Notes: generated from the letters alone by a model not told the origin. Shown: positions 8,189 to 19,165, counted from the first letter of the stretch. The stretch: 64,000 nt of DNA from Burkholderia sp. H160 (GCA_000173575.1 ABYL01000005.1:1-64000); one strand, 5' to 3'. Program-made: numbers and translations.

Positions 8189-9454
8189 ATGAACGCAGTA
8201 AGCGAAGCCGCGCTGACGACCGCGATCCACGTGAACGGCCAGCGATTGTGGGACAGCCTGATGGAGATGGCGCAGATTGGCGCCACGCCCAAAGGCGGCG
8301 TGTGCCGTCTCGCGCTGACCGACCTCGACAGGCAGGGCCGCGATCTCATCGTGCAATGGGCGAAAGAGGCGCGCTGCACAGTGAGTGTCGACCAGATGGG
8401 CAACGTGTTCATGCGCCGCGCGGGGCGCAACAACGACTTGCCGCCCGTGATGACCGGCTCGCACGCCGACTCGCAGCCCACGGGCGGGCGCTTCGACGGC
8501 ATCTATGGCGTGCTCGGCGGGCTCGAGGTGATTCGCTCGCTCAACGATTACGGCATCGAAACAGAGCGCCCTGTTGAAACGGTGATCTGGACCAACGAAG
8601 AAGGCTCGCGCTTCGCGCCGGCGATGGTCGCCTCCGGGGTATTTTCGGGCGTGTTTGCGCTCGAGTACGGGCTTTCGCGCAAGGACGTCGACGGCAAGAC
8701 CATCGGCGAGGAATTGCAGCGCATTGGCTACGCGGGCGCGTTGCCGTGCGGCGGCCGCAAGATTCACGCGGCGTTCGAACTGCACATCGAACAAGGGCCG
8801 ATACTCGAGGCCGAAAACAGGACGATCGGCGTGGTCACCGACGCGCAAGGCCAGCGCTGGTACGAAGTCGTGCTCACGGGCCAGGAGGCGCACGCGGGGC
8901 CTACGCCCATGCCGCGCCGCCGCGACGCGCTGCTGGGCGCCTCGCGCGTCGTGCAGCTCGTCAACGAAATCGGCCTGCGTCACGCACCGCTCGCGTGCGC
9001 GACGGTCGGCATGATGCAGGTGCATCCGAACTCGCGCAACGTGATTCCCGGCCGCGTGTTCTTCACCATCGACTTTCGCCATCCGCAGGACGAGGTGCTG
9101 GCGCAGATGAACGCCGAGCTGCGCGACGGCATCGCGAGGATCGCGGAGCAGGGCAAGCTCGAAGCCGACGTCGAGCAGATTTTCTACTACGCGCCCGTGC
9201 CGTTCGACGATGCGTGTGTGAAGTCCGTGCGCGCGGCGGCCGAGCGCTTCGGCTATTCGAACCGCGACATCGTTTCGGGCGCAGGTCACGACGCGTGCTA
9301 TCTCGCGACGGTCGCGCCGACCTCGATGGTGTTCGTACCGTGCATCGACGGCATCAGCCACAACGAAGTCGAGGACGCGACGATCGAATGGATCGAAGCG
9401 GGCGCGAACGTGTTGCTGCACGCCATGCTCGAACGCGCGAACGAGCCAGGCTGA
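8189..9454 (+). CDS. Beta-ureidopropionase / N-carbamoyl amino acid hydrolase (M20 family)
   Basis: A 421-residue zinc-dependent amidohydrolase of the M20/HyuC family that cleaves N-carbamoyl-beta-alanine to beta-alanine, CO2 and ammonia, the last step of reductive pyrimidine breakdown. Metal ligands are visible in the family motifs GSHADSQ, GGRFDG, NEEGSRF, ELHIEQGP and SHNEVE. The ATG at 8189 has AGGAGGA at 8177-8183, so I prefer it over the longer open frame starting at 8123. It is the first gene of an operon with preT, preA, a permease and dihydropyrimidinase, which together cover uptake and all three catabolic steps. An allantoate/hydantoin carbamoylase role is the alternative, but context favours pyrimidines. 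Confidence 0.9.
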   Translation: MNAVSEAALTTAIHVNGQRLWDSLMEMAQIGATPKGGVCRLALTDLDRQGRDLIVQWAKEARCTVSVDQMGNVFMRRAGRNNDLPPVMTGSHADSQPTGGRFDGIYGVLGGLEVIRSLNDYGIETERPVETVIWTNEEGSRFAPAMVASGVFSGVFALEYGLSRKDVDGKTIGEELQRIGYAGALPCGGRKIHAAFELHIEQGPILEAENRTIGVVTDAQGQRWYEVVLTGQEAHAGPTPMPRRRDALLGASRVVQLVNEIGLRHAPLACATVGMMQVHPNSRNVIPGRVFFTIDFRHPQDEVLAQMNAELRDGIARIAEQGKLEADVEQIFYYAPVPFDDACVKSVRAAAERFGYSNRDIVSGAGHDACYLATVAPTSMVFVPCIDGISHNEVEDATIEWIEAGANVLLHAMLERANEPG

Positions 9455-9581
9455 CGCGATTTCGATTGAACGCAAGCGGTCTCAGAGCCGCGCTGTCTTT
9501 CCAACGATTCCCCACGTACCGGCCGCGTGCGTCGCGCACACGGCCGGTGGGCCCGTGTTTTGTCTCGCAAGGAGCACCCGG

Positions 9582-10967
9582 ATGTCCCAGACCACCTCGA
9601 ATGCCGCCAACGGCATCGCCCCAGGCCGTCTCGGCGCGGAGCAACTCGGCTGCAATTTTGCCGACGTCGCGCCGCCGCTTTCCGCGAACGCGGCCGTGAT
9701 CGCGGCCGACCGCTGTCACTACTGCTACGACGCACCCTGCGTGAGCGCGTGCCCCACGGGCATCGACATTCCCGGCTTCATCCGCAAGATCGGCAACGGC
9801 AATCTGAAGGGCGCGGCGCGCGACATTCTGAGCGCGAACCCGCTGGGCGGCATGTGCGCGCGCGTGTGCCCCACCGAAATTCTCTGCGAAGGCGCCTGCG
9901 TGAGAAACCATCAGGATGGCGAGCCCGTTCAGATCGGCGCGCTGCAACGTCATGCCACCGACTTCCAGATGGCGCGCGAAGCCGCCGGTGCCCCCGCGCT
10001 CTTCAGGCGCGCCAGCGAAACAGGCCGTCGTGTTGCCGTGGTCGGCGCGGGTCCCGCGGGTCTCGCCTGCGCGCACACCCTTGCGCTCGCCGGGCATCGC
10101 GTGAGCGTATTCGACGCGCGCGAACATCCGGGCGGCCTGAACGAGTACGGCATAGCGGCGTACAAGACTGTCGACGACTACGCGCAGCGCGAAGTGCGGT
10201 GGCTTCTTTCCATCGGCGGGATAGAACTGCGCCAGGGCCAGCGGCTGGGGCATGACGTGACGCTAGCAGAGCTACGCGCGGCGTATGACGCGGTGTTCAT
10301 CGGCGTGGGCCTCGGCGGCACGCATACGCTCTCCATCGAAGGCGAACTGCTGGACGGGGTGCTCTATGCCGTCGATTTCATCGCGAGCGTGCGCGAGGCC
10401 GACGATCTGTCCAGCGTGCCCGTGGGCCGCAAGGTGGTAGTGCTCGGAGGCGGCAATACGGCAATCGACGCCGCCGTGCAAAGCCGCAAGCTCGGTGCGG
10501 AGCAGGTGACGCTCGCCTACCGTCGCGGCGCGGCGCAGATGAGCGCCACCTGGGCCGAACAGGAATTCGCGCGCACCCAGGGCGTGGCGTTGGCCGAGTG
10601 GATGAAGCCGCTGCGAATCGTCGGCGACACGCAGTTGCGAGCCGTGGAGTTCGAACGCACCGAACTCGATGTGACCGGCGCGTTGCGCGGCACGGGGGAG
10701 ATCGTGCGCGTGGAGGCCGATATGGTGCTGAAGGCCATTGGCCAGACGCTCTTACCCGCAGGTCTCGACGGGCTGCAACTGACCGAGGGAGGCAGGCGCG
10801 TCGCAGTAGATGCAAACGGCGCCACCTCACTTGCGGGCGTTTTCGCAGGTGGCGACTGTGCCGGCCACGGCGGAACCGATCTGACCGTCCAGGCCGTGCA
10901 GGACGGCAAGCTCGCCGCGCACGCGATCGACCGCTTCCTTGCGAATCAGTCTGCCAGGGCCGCCTGA
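9582..10967 (+). CDS. preT: Dihydropyrimidine dehydrogenase, PreT subunit
   Basis: A 461-residue NAD(P)H-oxidising subunit of bacterial dihydropyrimidine dehydrogenase, related to glutamate synthase small subunits. N-terminal Fe-S ligands appear as CHYCYDAPCVSACP and CARVCPTEILCEGAC (residues about 46-110). The FAD-binding GAGPAGLACAHTLA motif lies near residue 160 and the NAD(P)-binding VVLGGGNTAIDAA near residue 290. AAGGAG at 9569-9574 fixes the ATG at 9582. With PreA it reduces uracil and thymine to dihydropyrimidines in the cytoplasm. It sits between the carbamoylase and preA. Confidence 0.92.
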   Translation: MSQTTSNAANGIAPGRLGAEQLGCNFADVAPPLSANAAVIAADRCHYCYDAPCVSACPTGIDIPGFIRKIGNGNLKGAARDILSANPLGGMCARVCPTEILCEGACVRNHQDGEPVQIGALQRHATDFQMAREAAGAPALFRRASETGRRVAVVGAGPAGLACAHTLALAGHRVSVFDAREHPGGLNEYGIAAYKTVDDYAQREVRWLLSIGGIELRQGQRLGHDVTLAELRAAYDAVFIGVGLGGTHTLSIEGELLDGVLYAVDFIASVREADDLSSVPVGRKVVVLGGGNTAIDAAVQSRKLGAEQVTLAYRRGAAQMSATWAEQEFARTQGVALAEWMKPLRIVGDTQLRAVEFERTELDVTGALRGTGEIVRVEADMVLKAIGQTLLPAGLDGLQLTEGGRRVAVDANGATSLAGVFAGGDCAGHGGTDLTVQAVQDGKLAAHAIDRFLANQSARAA

Positions 10968-11015
10968 GCCGCGCGAAAGCTACACGGAATCCAGATAAAA
11001 CGAAGGAGTCGCATC

Positions 11016-12296
11016 ATGGCCGACTTGCGTTGCACGATTGCCGGCATTCAATCGCCCAACCCGTTCTGGCTCGCTTCCGCGCCACCCACCGACAAGGCCT
11101 ACAACGTCAACCGCGCCTTCGAGGCGGGTTGGGGCGGCGTGGTCTGGAAGACGCTCGGGCTCGACCCGCACGTGGTGAACGTGAGTTCGCGCTACGGTGC
11201 CACCACCTGGCGCGGCCAGCGCATCGCGGGGCTGAACAACATCGAGCTCATCACCGACCGGCCGCTCGACGTGAACCTCAAGGAAATCGCGCAGGTGAAG
11301 CGCGACTGGCCCGACCGGGCGCTCATCGTCTCGCTGATGGTCCCGTGCACCGAGCACGACTGGAAATGGATTCTGCCGCAGGTGGAGGACACGGGCGCCG
11401 ATGCGGTGGAGCTCAACTTCGGCTGCCCGCACGGCATGAGCGAGCGCGGCATGGGCGCCGCGGTGGGCCAGGTGCCCGAGTACATCGAAATGGTCACCCG
11501 CTGGGTGAAGGAAGGCACGCGCCTGCCTTGCCTCGTGAAACTCACGCCGAACGTCACCGACATTCGTCACGGCGCCCGCGCGGCGATGAAGGGCGGTGCG
11601 GACGGCGTTTCGCTCATCAACACGATCAATTCGATCGTAGGTGTCGATCTCGACGTCATGGCGCCGCTGCCTACCGTGGACGGCAAGGGCACGCATGGCG
11701 GCTATTGCGGTCCCGCCGCGAAGCCCATTGCGCTGCACATGGTTGCGGAGATTGCGCGCGACCCGCAAACGCATGGCTTGCCCATCTCTGGCATCGGGGG
11801 CATTTCCGACTGGCGCGACGCCGCGGAATTCATCGTGCTGGGAGCGGGCAGTGTGCAGGTTTGCACCGCCGCGATGCACTACGGCTTCCGGATCGTCAGC
11901 GACATGATCGACGGCCTTTCCAACTGGATGGACGACAAGGGGTACGCCAGCCTCGACGCGATTCGCGGCCGCGCCGTGCCGAACGTCACCGACTGGCAAT
12001 ACCTGAACCTCAACTACGACATCAAGGCACGTATCGATCAGGAGCGATGCATCCAGTGCGGGCTCTGCCACATTGCCTGCGAAGACACCTCGCATCAGGC
12101 CATCACCGCCACGCGCGACGGCCAGCGCCACTTCGAGGTGGTCGATGCGAACTGCGTCGGGTGCAATCTATGCATGCATGTTTGCCCGGTCGATCAATGC
12201 ATCACGATGGAGCGTGTCGATTCAGGCGAGCGCTACGAGAACTGGACCACGCACCCGAACAACCCGGCGCGTGTCGCCGACCCGAAAGCCGCCTGA
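11016..12296 (+). CDS. preA: Dihydropyrimidine dehydrogenase, PreA subunit
   Basis: A 426-residue catalytic subunit with an FMN-binding TIM barrel of the dihydroorotate dehydrogenase type in residues 1-300 and a C-terminal ferredoxin domain. Two 4Fe-4S motifs are clear: CIQCGLCHIAC and CVGCNLCMHVCP (about residues 347-395). It reduces uracil/thymine using electrons from PreT. AAGGAG precedes the ATG by 7 nt. It lies 48 nt after preT in the same operon. A frame continuing from within preT/preA into the next gene is only a side effect of GC-rich codons. Confidence 0.93.
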   Translation: MADLRCTIAGIQSPNPFWLASAPPTDKAYNVNRAFEAGWGGVVWKTLGLDPHVVNVSSRYGATTWRGQRIAGLNNIELITDRPLDVNLKEIAQVKRDWPDRALIVSLMVPCTEHDWKWILPQVEDTGADAVELNFGCPHGMSERGMGAAVGQVPEYIEMVTRWVKEGTRLPCLVKLTPNVTDIRHGARAAMKGGADGVSLINTINSIVGVDLDVMAPLPTVDGKGTHGGYCGPAAKPIALHMVAEIARDPQTHGLPISGIGGISDWRDAAEFIVLGAGSVQVCTAAMHYGFRIVSDMIDGLSNWMDDKGYASLDAIRGRAVPNVTDWQYLNLNYDIKARIDQERCIQCGLCHIACEDTSHQAITATRDGQRHFEVVDANCVGCNLCMHVCPVDQCITMERVDSGERYENWTTHPNNPARVADPKAA

Positions 12297-12349
12297 CATT
12301 TCGAAGCCGGATCAAGCCGGACCCACGACAAGCACGGAGAACCCACCTC

Positions 12350-13852
12350 ATGAGCCAACCCTTTGCAGTCGACGCCACGGCGCGCCGCGCCGAAAGCGAG
12401 CTATACAACGATGATCTCGCGCCCACCGGCGCCGCGCAGCGTACATGGCGCTGGTATCACTTCGCGGCACTATGGGTCGGCATGGTGATGAACATCGCCT
12501 CCTACATGCTCGCCGCCGGCCTCACCGAGCAGGGCATGTCGCCATGGCAGGCGGTGCTCACCGTGCTGCTCGGCAATCTGATCGTGCTCGTGCCGATGCT
12601 GCTGATCGGTCATGCGGGTACGAAGTACGGCATTCCTTATGCGGTGCTCGTGCGAGCGTCGTTCGGCACCCAGGGCGCGAAGCTGCCCGCCATGCTGCGC
12701 GCCATCGTGGCATGCGGCTGGTACGGCATTCAATCATGGCTGGGCGGCAGCGCCATCTATACGCTCGTCAACATCCTCACGCACAACGCACTCGTGGGCG
12801 ACCCGCTGCCGTTTCTCGGCATTTCGATCGGACAGGCTAGCTGCTTCCTCGTTTTCTGGGTGTTACAGCTGTACTTCATCCTGCACGGCACCGATTCGAT
12901 CCGCTGGCTCGAAAGCTGGTCCGCGCCCATCAAGGTGGTGATGTGCGCAGTGCTCGTGTGGTGGGCCTGTTCGAGGGCTGGCGGCGTGGGCTCGATGCTC
13001 TCGCAATCGTCACAGTTCGTTGCCGGCGGCAAAAAGGCGGGCCTGTTCTGGGCGACGTTCTGGCCGAGCCTGACGGCCATGGTGGGTTTCTGGGCCACGC
13101 TCGCGCTCAACATTCCTGACTTCACGCGTTTTGCAAAAACGCAAAAAGACCAATTTGTGGGCCAGGCCATCGGCCTGCCCATTCCGATGGCGCTGCTCTC
13201 GGTGGTCTCCGTGATCGTGACCTCGGCGACGGTCGTGATTTACGGAAAGGCGATCTGGGACCCGATCGACCTCACGAGTCGCATGGAGGGCGTCGGCGTG
13301 GGCATCGCGCTCGTCATCCTCACACTCGACACGATGTGCTGCAATCTCGCCGCGAATCTCGTTGGTCCAGCCTACGATTTTTCGAGCCTCTGGCCCAAGG
13401 GCATTTCGTACAGGACGGGCGGCCTCATCACCGCGGCCATCGCCATCGCGATGATGCCGTGGAAGATCCTCGCCACCACGCAGGGCTACATCTTCACGTG
13501 GCTCGTCGGCTATTCGGCGCTTCTTGGGCCTGTGGCCGGCATCCTGATGGTCGACTACTTTCTCGTACGCAGCACACGCCTCGACACGGCCCAGCTTTTC
13601 GAGGAAAACGGCGAATACACCTACTCGAACGGCTGGAACCTGGCCGCCGTGATCGCGCTGATCGCAGGTGTGCTACCGAACCTGCCGGGCTTTCTCAATG
13701 TCGCGTTCCCGAATGTGTTTGCCTCCGTGCCCGACGCGTTCAAAAGCATTTACACCTATGCGTGGTTCGTGGGGCTCGCCATTGCGGCGCTCGTCTACGG
13801 CGTGATGATGAAGCTCGGCAAGAGCCGGCGTCCGAGTGTTGCGAGCGCGTGA
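12350..13852 (+). CDS. NCS1-family permease for pyrimidine/allantoin-type substrates
   Basis: A 500-residue transporter of the nucleobase-cation-symport-1 family with about 12 membrane segments (for example FAALWVGMVMNIASYMLAAGL and FWATLALNIPDFTRFAKTQ, the latter a family hallmark). NCS1 proteins bring uracil, allantoin or hydantoins across the inner membrane with Na+ or H+. The ATG at 12350 (MSQPFAVDA) fits the family N-terminus. Its position between preA and dihydropyrimidinase makes uracil, thymine or a dihydropyrimidine the likely cargo. Exact substrate is not readable from the sequence. Confidence 0.88.
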   Translation: MSQPFAVDATARRAESELYNDDLAPTGAAQRTWRWYHFAALWVGMVMNIASYMLAAGLTEQGMSPWQAVLTVLLGNLIVLVPMLLIGHAGTKYGIPYAVLVRASFGTQGAKLPAMLRAIVACGWYGIQSWLGGSAIYTLVNILTHNALVGDPLPFLGISIGQASCFLVFWVLQLYFILHGTDSIRWLESWSAPIKVVMCAVLVWWACSRAGGVGSMLSQSSQFVAGGKKAGLFWATFWPSLTAMVGFWATLALNIPDFTRFAKTQKDQFVGQAIGLPIPMALLSVVSVIVTSATVVIYGKAIWDPIDLTSRMEGVGVGIALVILTLDTMCCNLAANLVGPAYDFSSLWPKGISYRTGGLITAAIAIAMMPWKILATTQGYIFTWLVGYSALLGPVAGILMVDYFLVRSTRLDTAQLFEENGEYTYSNGWNLAAVIALIAGVLPNLPGFLNVAFPNVFASVPDAFKSIYTYAWFVGLAIAALVYGVMMKLGKSRRPSVASA

Positions 13853-13879
13853 GCGTTTCAAGCGCAAATGTTCAACTGA

Positions 13880-15352
<1,473 letters not shown>

Positions 15353-15387
15353 ACTCGGCAACGCCTGGAAGCACTGAACGCCACGCG

Positions 15388-17169
15388 TTATGCTGCTCCC
15401 GCTACCTGATGCAGTTCGCCGCCCAGCATCAAGCGCTGCGCGATGTCGGCCGTTTGCAGCACTCCACGTTCGGTCGGCGAATGGGCCGCGAGATAGCGGG
15501 CCACCGCAATGAGAACGTGCCGTCCTTCGGCAGTGTTGCCCCATGCGGCAAACTGCCGGACGCCGGCCTCCAGCATCTGATAGGCGTGAAAGCCGGCATC
15601 TTCACGCAGCACGGCAAACGCAAGCGTGGCGATCAGTGCCCGCGGCGGATGGCCGAGCGTGAGATGGCGCGCCACGAGCCTGGCCGCCAAATCAACCTGC
15701 CGCTGCCGGTCGAAGGCGTCAAGCAGGGCCGTTCGGATCGTCCCCTCATCGGCAGGAAGGTCGTCGAGCTGATCGTTGCCGTCGCCCGGGATGCGGGCCG
15801 GGGGAACGTTCAGATACCGTGCAAGATAGAGCGCCATGGCTCCATGCAATATGCCGCGAACGGCCGTGAAGTCACTGTCGAAGCTCGCGGCCTCGACGCG
15901 CCTGAGCATCTGGTGAAGCGCGTTCGCATGGGTAAAGACGTGATGCGCCGTCTCCCAGTCGGCGTACTCGTTGGCATTGCCGAAGCGAGCCACACGCAAC
16001 GCCGCTCCATAAGCGAGGGACTGTCCCAGGTCAGCAGGCACCGCGCCTGCGCGGATCGCCGCCTCCAGCGAGTCGACGATTCTCGCCGGATCGTCCGAAA
16101 GCAGTTCCCGGGCAAGTGCCGCGTGCCCCGACCAGCCTTGCACGCTGCGCCCGGCAGTGAATAGGCTCGACATCTGGCTGGCCGCTTCGTCGCACAGCGC
16201 GACAAGGTCAAGGGGCTGGCGCCAGGCGGTCGACTCCTCGGCGCCCCGGGCGCTTACCATCTGGCCGACGACAGTGGGGAGCACAGCTGACGCGTGCTCC
16301 CAGCCGATCAGATCGAGGCACTCGAACGCCTTGTTGATGAAGTCGAGCAAATGACCGGAGTCCGCGAAGGCCCGCTCGGTCCCGGCCGACAGCAGGGCAT
16401 CCGCGAGCACAGCGGGTGGCAGACCGGAGGCAATCGCGGTCAATAGCGTGCGCTCGGCCGCTTCGCGATGACGGACGTTTGTCCAAAGGCGCAGCCAGCG
16501 GCAGAGCGTGGCGCGCTCCGGCCGGCTCGCAAGCGGCGCACGTTCCCGTCGCGGCGCCTCGCCGTCGCAGTCCGCGGCCACACGGCGCGCGCCGTGGAAG
16601 AGGGCGAGATAGGCGTCGTCTTCGGGCAGCATGGGCAACAGGTTACCGAGCGCTGTCAGTACCGTGAGACCAACGCCCCAGCCGTCGCGGTTCTGCACTC
16701 CGAAAAGCGCGACCTGCCGCACGATATCGGCCGTTGGTATGCCGGCGGCGAGCTGTCCATGCACGGCTTTGGCGATGACAAGTCCTAGATCGTGTGCGAG
16801 GCCATCCGCAAGCCGTTGACGCCAGTGTGCGGCAGAATCGGGATGATCAGAGCTGGTTTCGACCCAGACGTCGCCATTGCGCACCTGGACCGCGTAGCTC
16901 GGGACATCATCCGCCCAAAGATCGAAGGTGCAGCCGCTTTCGAGATCGAAGCGGGCATGGTGCCAGTGACAGGTCAGGATGCCGTCTTCGACAGTGCCTC
17001 GCTCGAGTGGGAAGCCCATGTGGGGGCAACGATTGTCGAGCGCGAAGACACGCTCGCCGTCGCAGATGACCAGAATTGGGCCATGACCACCCTGGACAAT
17101 GCATCGCCCCTTCGTTCGCAACTCGTCGAGGCTTCCCACGAGCACGAATTCGTCGTCTGGTGCGTTCAT
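15388..17169 (-). CDS. Large Rieske 2Fe-2S protein with long helical C-terminal domain
   Basis: A 593-residue protein. The N-terminal ~105 residues are a Rieske ferredoxin domain with CPH (about residue 47) and CHWH (about residue 67), the standard Cys-His pairs for a 2Fe-2S cluster. The rest (~480 residues) is predicted helical, has no visible membrane segment and no ring-hydroxylase iron triad that I can find. Homologous architectures are annotated only as Rieske (2Fe-2S) protein. The start at 17169 follows GGGAGG by 5 nt and gives MNAPDDEF; the longer frame to 17313 lacks support. It may be an electron carrier fused to a partner or sensor domain. Function unknown. Confidence 0.75.
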   Translation of the reverse strand: MNAPDDEFVLVGSLDELRTKGRCIVQGGHGPILVICDGERVFALDNRCPHMGFPLERGTVEDGILTCHWHHARFDLESGCTFDLWADDVPSYAVQVRNGDVWVETSSDHPDSAAHWRQRLADGLAHDLGLVIAKAVHGQLAAGIPTADIVRQVALFGVQNRDGWGVGLTVLTALGNLLPMLPEDDAYLALFHGARRVAADCDGEAPRRERAPLASRPERATLCRWLRLWTNVRHREAAERTLLTAIASGLPPAVLADALLSAGTERAFADSGHLLDFINKAFECLDLIGWEHASAVLPTVVGQMVSARGAEESTAWRQPLDLVALCDEAASQMSSLFTAGRSVQGWSGHAALARELLSDDPARIVDSLEAAIRAGAVPADLGQSLAYGAALRVARFGNANEYADWETAHHVFTHANALHQMLRRVEAASFDSDFTAVRGILHGAMALYLARYLNVPPARIPGDGNDQLDDLPADEGTIRTALLDAFDRQRQVDLAARLVARHLTLGHPPRALIATLAFAVLREDAGFHAYQMLEAGVRQFAAWGNTAEGRHVLIAVARYLAAHSPTERGVLQTADIAQRLMLGGELHQVAGAA

Positions 17170-17376
17170 ATGCAGACCTCCCGCGTCCGCCGTACAGGGC
17201 GTTTGTGGTTCGACCGTCCCCTCAAAACATAAGCATATCCCCGGATAACGCGCCGCAGGCACGGGTGGCAGCTCGGAATTCGCAAGGTTTGCTGGCTGAT
17301 TTGCCGGAGCCAATCATGACTGGGACGTCGCACCTTGCGCTGCCGACACCTATCACCTCGGAACCGCGGCGAGCGG

Positions 17377-17610
17377 GTAGCCGTGTTTGTCTGCGGCGAC
17401 GACGCAAACGCGCGGACGGTCGTCGCTCGACTGGTCCGCGACATCGGCGTCGAGCCGATCGACGTCGAGCCCCCCTCACGCTTGAGCGCTACACTGAACC
17501 TGCAGCCAGGCGGCTCGTACAACTCGCTTAATACACGGTTCGGCACGAGAATCGGCTTCTCGCTGTTGCGCGACATAGCGGGAAACGTGCCTGGCGGCGC
17601 GCATTCCTGA
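17377..17610 (+). pseudogene. Remnant of an F420-reductase-like (NADP-binding) gene
   Basis: This open stretch encodes VAVFVCGDDANARTVVARLV, then VRDIGVEPIDVE and a terminal GTRIGFSLLRDI. The first part matches, position for position, the FLCGNDEQAKERVAAII region of the intact gene that begins at 17655. The end matches the usual C-terminus of longer family members (G-x-x-IGF-x-LLR). The N-terminal Rossmann domain is missing and there is no good start. I read it as the decayed C-terminal part of a paralogue. It fills the otherwise empty 17170-17654 interval, whose remainder shows no gene. Confidence 0.5.
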
Positions 17611-17654
17611 TCGCGCAGGTGACGCTGGCGATCGCCGGCGAAGGAGAGGGTGAA

Positions 17655-18308
17655 ATGAAAGTTGGTGTATTGGGTTCCGGTGACGTCGGGCGGGCGCTGG
17701 CGGCAGGTTTCCTCAAGCATGGACACGAAGCGATGCTGGGCACGCGCGCGCCCGGCAAGAATGACGTGCAGGAATGGGCGCGCGATCACGCCGGCGCAAG
17801 GACCGGTACGTTCGACGAGGCCGCCCGCTTCGGCGACATCGTGGTGCTGGCAGTCCTCGGCCGCATTGCGGGAAACGTGATCGAACTTGCGGGAGCGGAC
17901 AATCTTGCCGGCAAGACCTTGATCGACGCTACCAATCCGCTCGCCGATGAGCCACCGGTCAACGGCGTGCTGAGATATACGACAGGTCCGAACGAATCAG
18001 TCGGCGAGCAGATTCAGGCCCAGATTCCCCGTACGCACGTGGTCAAGGCATTCAACAGCGTCGGTAATGCGCTGATGGTGGATCCGCAGTTCCCGCAAGG
18101 CACGCCGACCATGTTCCTTTGCGGCAACGACGAACAGGCGAAGGAACGTGTTGCCGCGATCATCCGCGAGTTCGGCTGGGAACCCTACGACTGCGGAAGT
18201 ATTGTCTCGGCACGCGCGCTCGAACCGCTTTGCATGCTGTGGTGTCTGCCGGGCTTCCTGCGTAACGAATGGCGGCATGCGTTCAAGCTTTTGACCAGCG
18301 AGGGGTGA
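17655..18308 (+). CDS. NADPH-dependent F420 reductase-type oxidoreductase
   Basis: A 217-residue NAD(P)-binding protein starting MKVGVLGSGDVGRALAAGF, the typical GxGxxG Rossmann start of the F420-reductase/NAD-binding-10 family. AAGGAGAGGG lies just before the ATG at 17655. In proteobacteria, which mostly lack F420, members are generic NADPH reductases of unknown substrate. It ends 3 nt before the SnoaL-like gene, so the two form a tight pair. Confidence 0.82.
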   Translation: MKVGVLGSGDVGRALAAGFLKHGHEAMLGTRAPGKNDVQEWARDHAGARTGTFDEAARFGDIVVLAVLGRIAGNVIELAGADNLAGKTLIDATNPLADEPPVNGVLRYTTGPNESVGEQIQAQIPRTHVVKAFNSVGNALMVDPQFPQGTPTMFLCGNDEQAKERVAAIIREFGWEPYDCGSIVSARALEPLCMLWCLPGFLRNEWRHAFKLLTSEG

Positions 18309-18311
18309 GCC

Positions 18312-18722
18312 ATGCAGCAATTTCAGGTGCCACCGGCAGGCGATCCGGGATTCACGCTTGAAGAAATGAAGCAGTTCGTGATCGAGCACTTCGAAGACTT
18401 CGTGAACCGGAAGAAAGCGGAAGTTGCGCGGCAGAACCTGAGCGCCGATTTCCTGGACCATGACGAACCGTCAGGTCCTCAGGTCGGCCCCGACGCCGCC
18501 ATTGCGATGATGACGGGGCTTTACAAAAAATGGCCGGACCTGCATGTCACCGTCGAAGATATCCTCGCCGAGCGGGACAAGGTGATGGTCAGAAACACCT
18601 GGCGCGGGACCGACGCGGTGTCTGGACAGAAGATCGAGTTCCACGGCTTCGTGCTGTGGCGGTTTGCGAATCGCAGGATTGTCGAGAGATGGGCCACGGT
18701 GACGGCGCCGCGCGCAGCGTGA
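18312..18722 (+). CDS. SnoaL-like (NTF2-fold) protein
   Basis: A 136-residue NTF2-fold protein. The pattern FLDHDEP near residue 50, WPDLHVTVEDILAERDKVMVR near residues 75-95 and FHGFVLWRFANRRIVERWA at the end is typical of SnoaL-like ester-cyclase/polyketide-cyclase relatives. These small proteins form cone-shaped barrels with a hydrophobic pocket and often act as isomerases, hydratases or binding proteins. It begins 3 nt after the F420-reductase-type gene and is probably co-translated with it. Substrate unknown. Confidence 0.75.
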   Translation: MQQFQVPPAGDPGFTLEEMKQFVIEHFEDFVNRKKAEVARQNLSADFLDHDEPSGPQVGPDAAIAMMTGLYKKWPDLHVTVEDILAERDKVMVRNTWRGTDAVSGQKIEFHGFVLWRFANRRIVERWATVTAPRAA

Positions 18723-18859
18723 CAATCGCGGATCTGTCGCCGCGGCGGAGCCGTCGCTTGCGAATTGACGCTTGCGCCGACGACGTTAGCGGTTCACATT
18801 CGGGATATTGACGATTGACGACCGCTTGCATTCGTTGGACGGCGGCCGGGAGACAAGCG

Positions 18860-19165
18860 ATGCAGAACGACAGGCCGCCGCCGCGGCGTGTGTCATTCGA
18901 GAAAGGGATCCGGGTCGGCGGCCCCGGATGGTTCGGCCGATGGCTGACCGTCGTCCTGAGCGCGATCGTGTTCGTGGGGGCCGCTATGTTGTCGGTCGTG
19001 CTGCTGGCCGTGCTGTTCGCGGTAGGCACGATCGTCGCTGGCTATCTCTGGTGGAAGACGCGCGCGTTGCGCCGGCAGATGGGCGCGTTCGGCGACGACG
19101 GCCGGACCGTCGACATGGAGGTCGTCAACAAGGACTCGCCTGACGACGATTCCGCGAAACGGTGA
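18860..19165 (+). CDS. Small membrane protein
   Basis: A 101-residue protein with basic N-terminal 25 residues, two closely spaced hydrophobic segments (VVLSAIVFVGAAMLSVVLLAV, then FAVGTIVAGYLWW, residues about 32-65) and a charged C-terminal tail. The start at 18860 follows GGGAGACAAGCG. Short inner-membrane proteins of this shape are common in Burkholderia and mostly uncharacterised. It lies 137 nt after the SnoaL-like gene. Confidence 0.6.
   Translation: MQNDRPPPRRVSFEKGIRVGGPGWFGRWLTVVLSAIVFVGAAMLSVVLLAVLFAVGTIVAGYLWWKTRALRRQMGAFGDDGRTVDMEVVNKDSPDDDSAKR

Noticed and set aside
8045-9475. A 476-codon minus-strand frame opposite beta-ureidopropionase
   Set aside because: Composition is His/Arg/Val-rich shadow coding; the plus-strand gene has all family motifs and a ribosome site.
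10598-13852. A 1084-codon open frame running through preT/preA into the permease
   Set aside because: Upstream of 12350 it is antiphase to preT and preA, has no family features and is Arg-rich, as expected from GC-rich third positions. The permease start at 12350 is clear.
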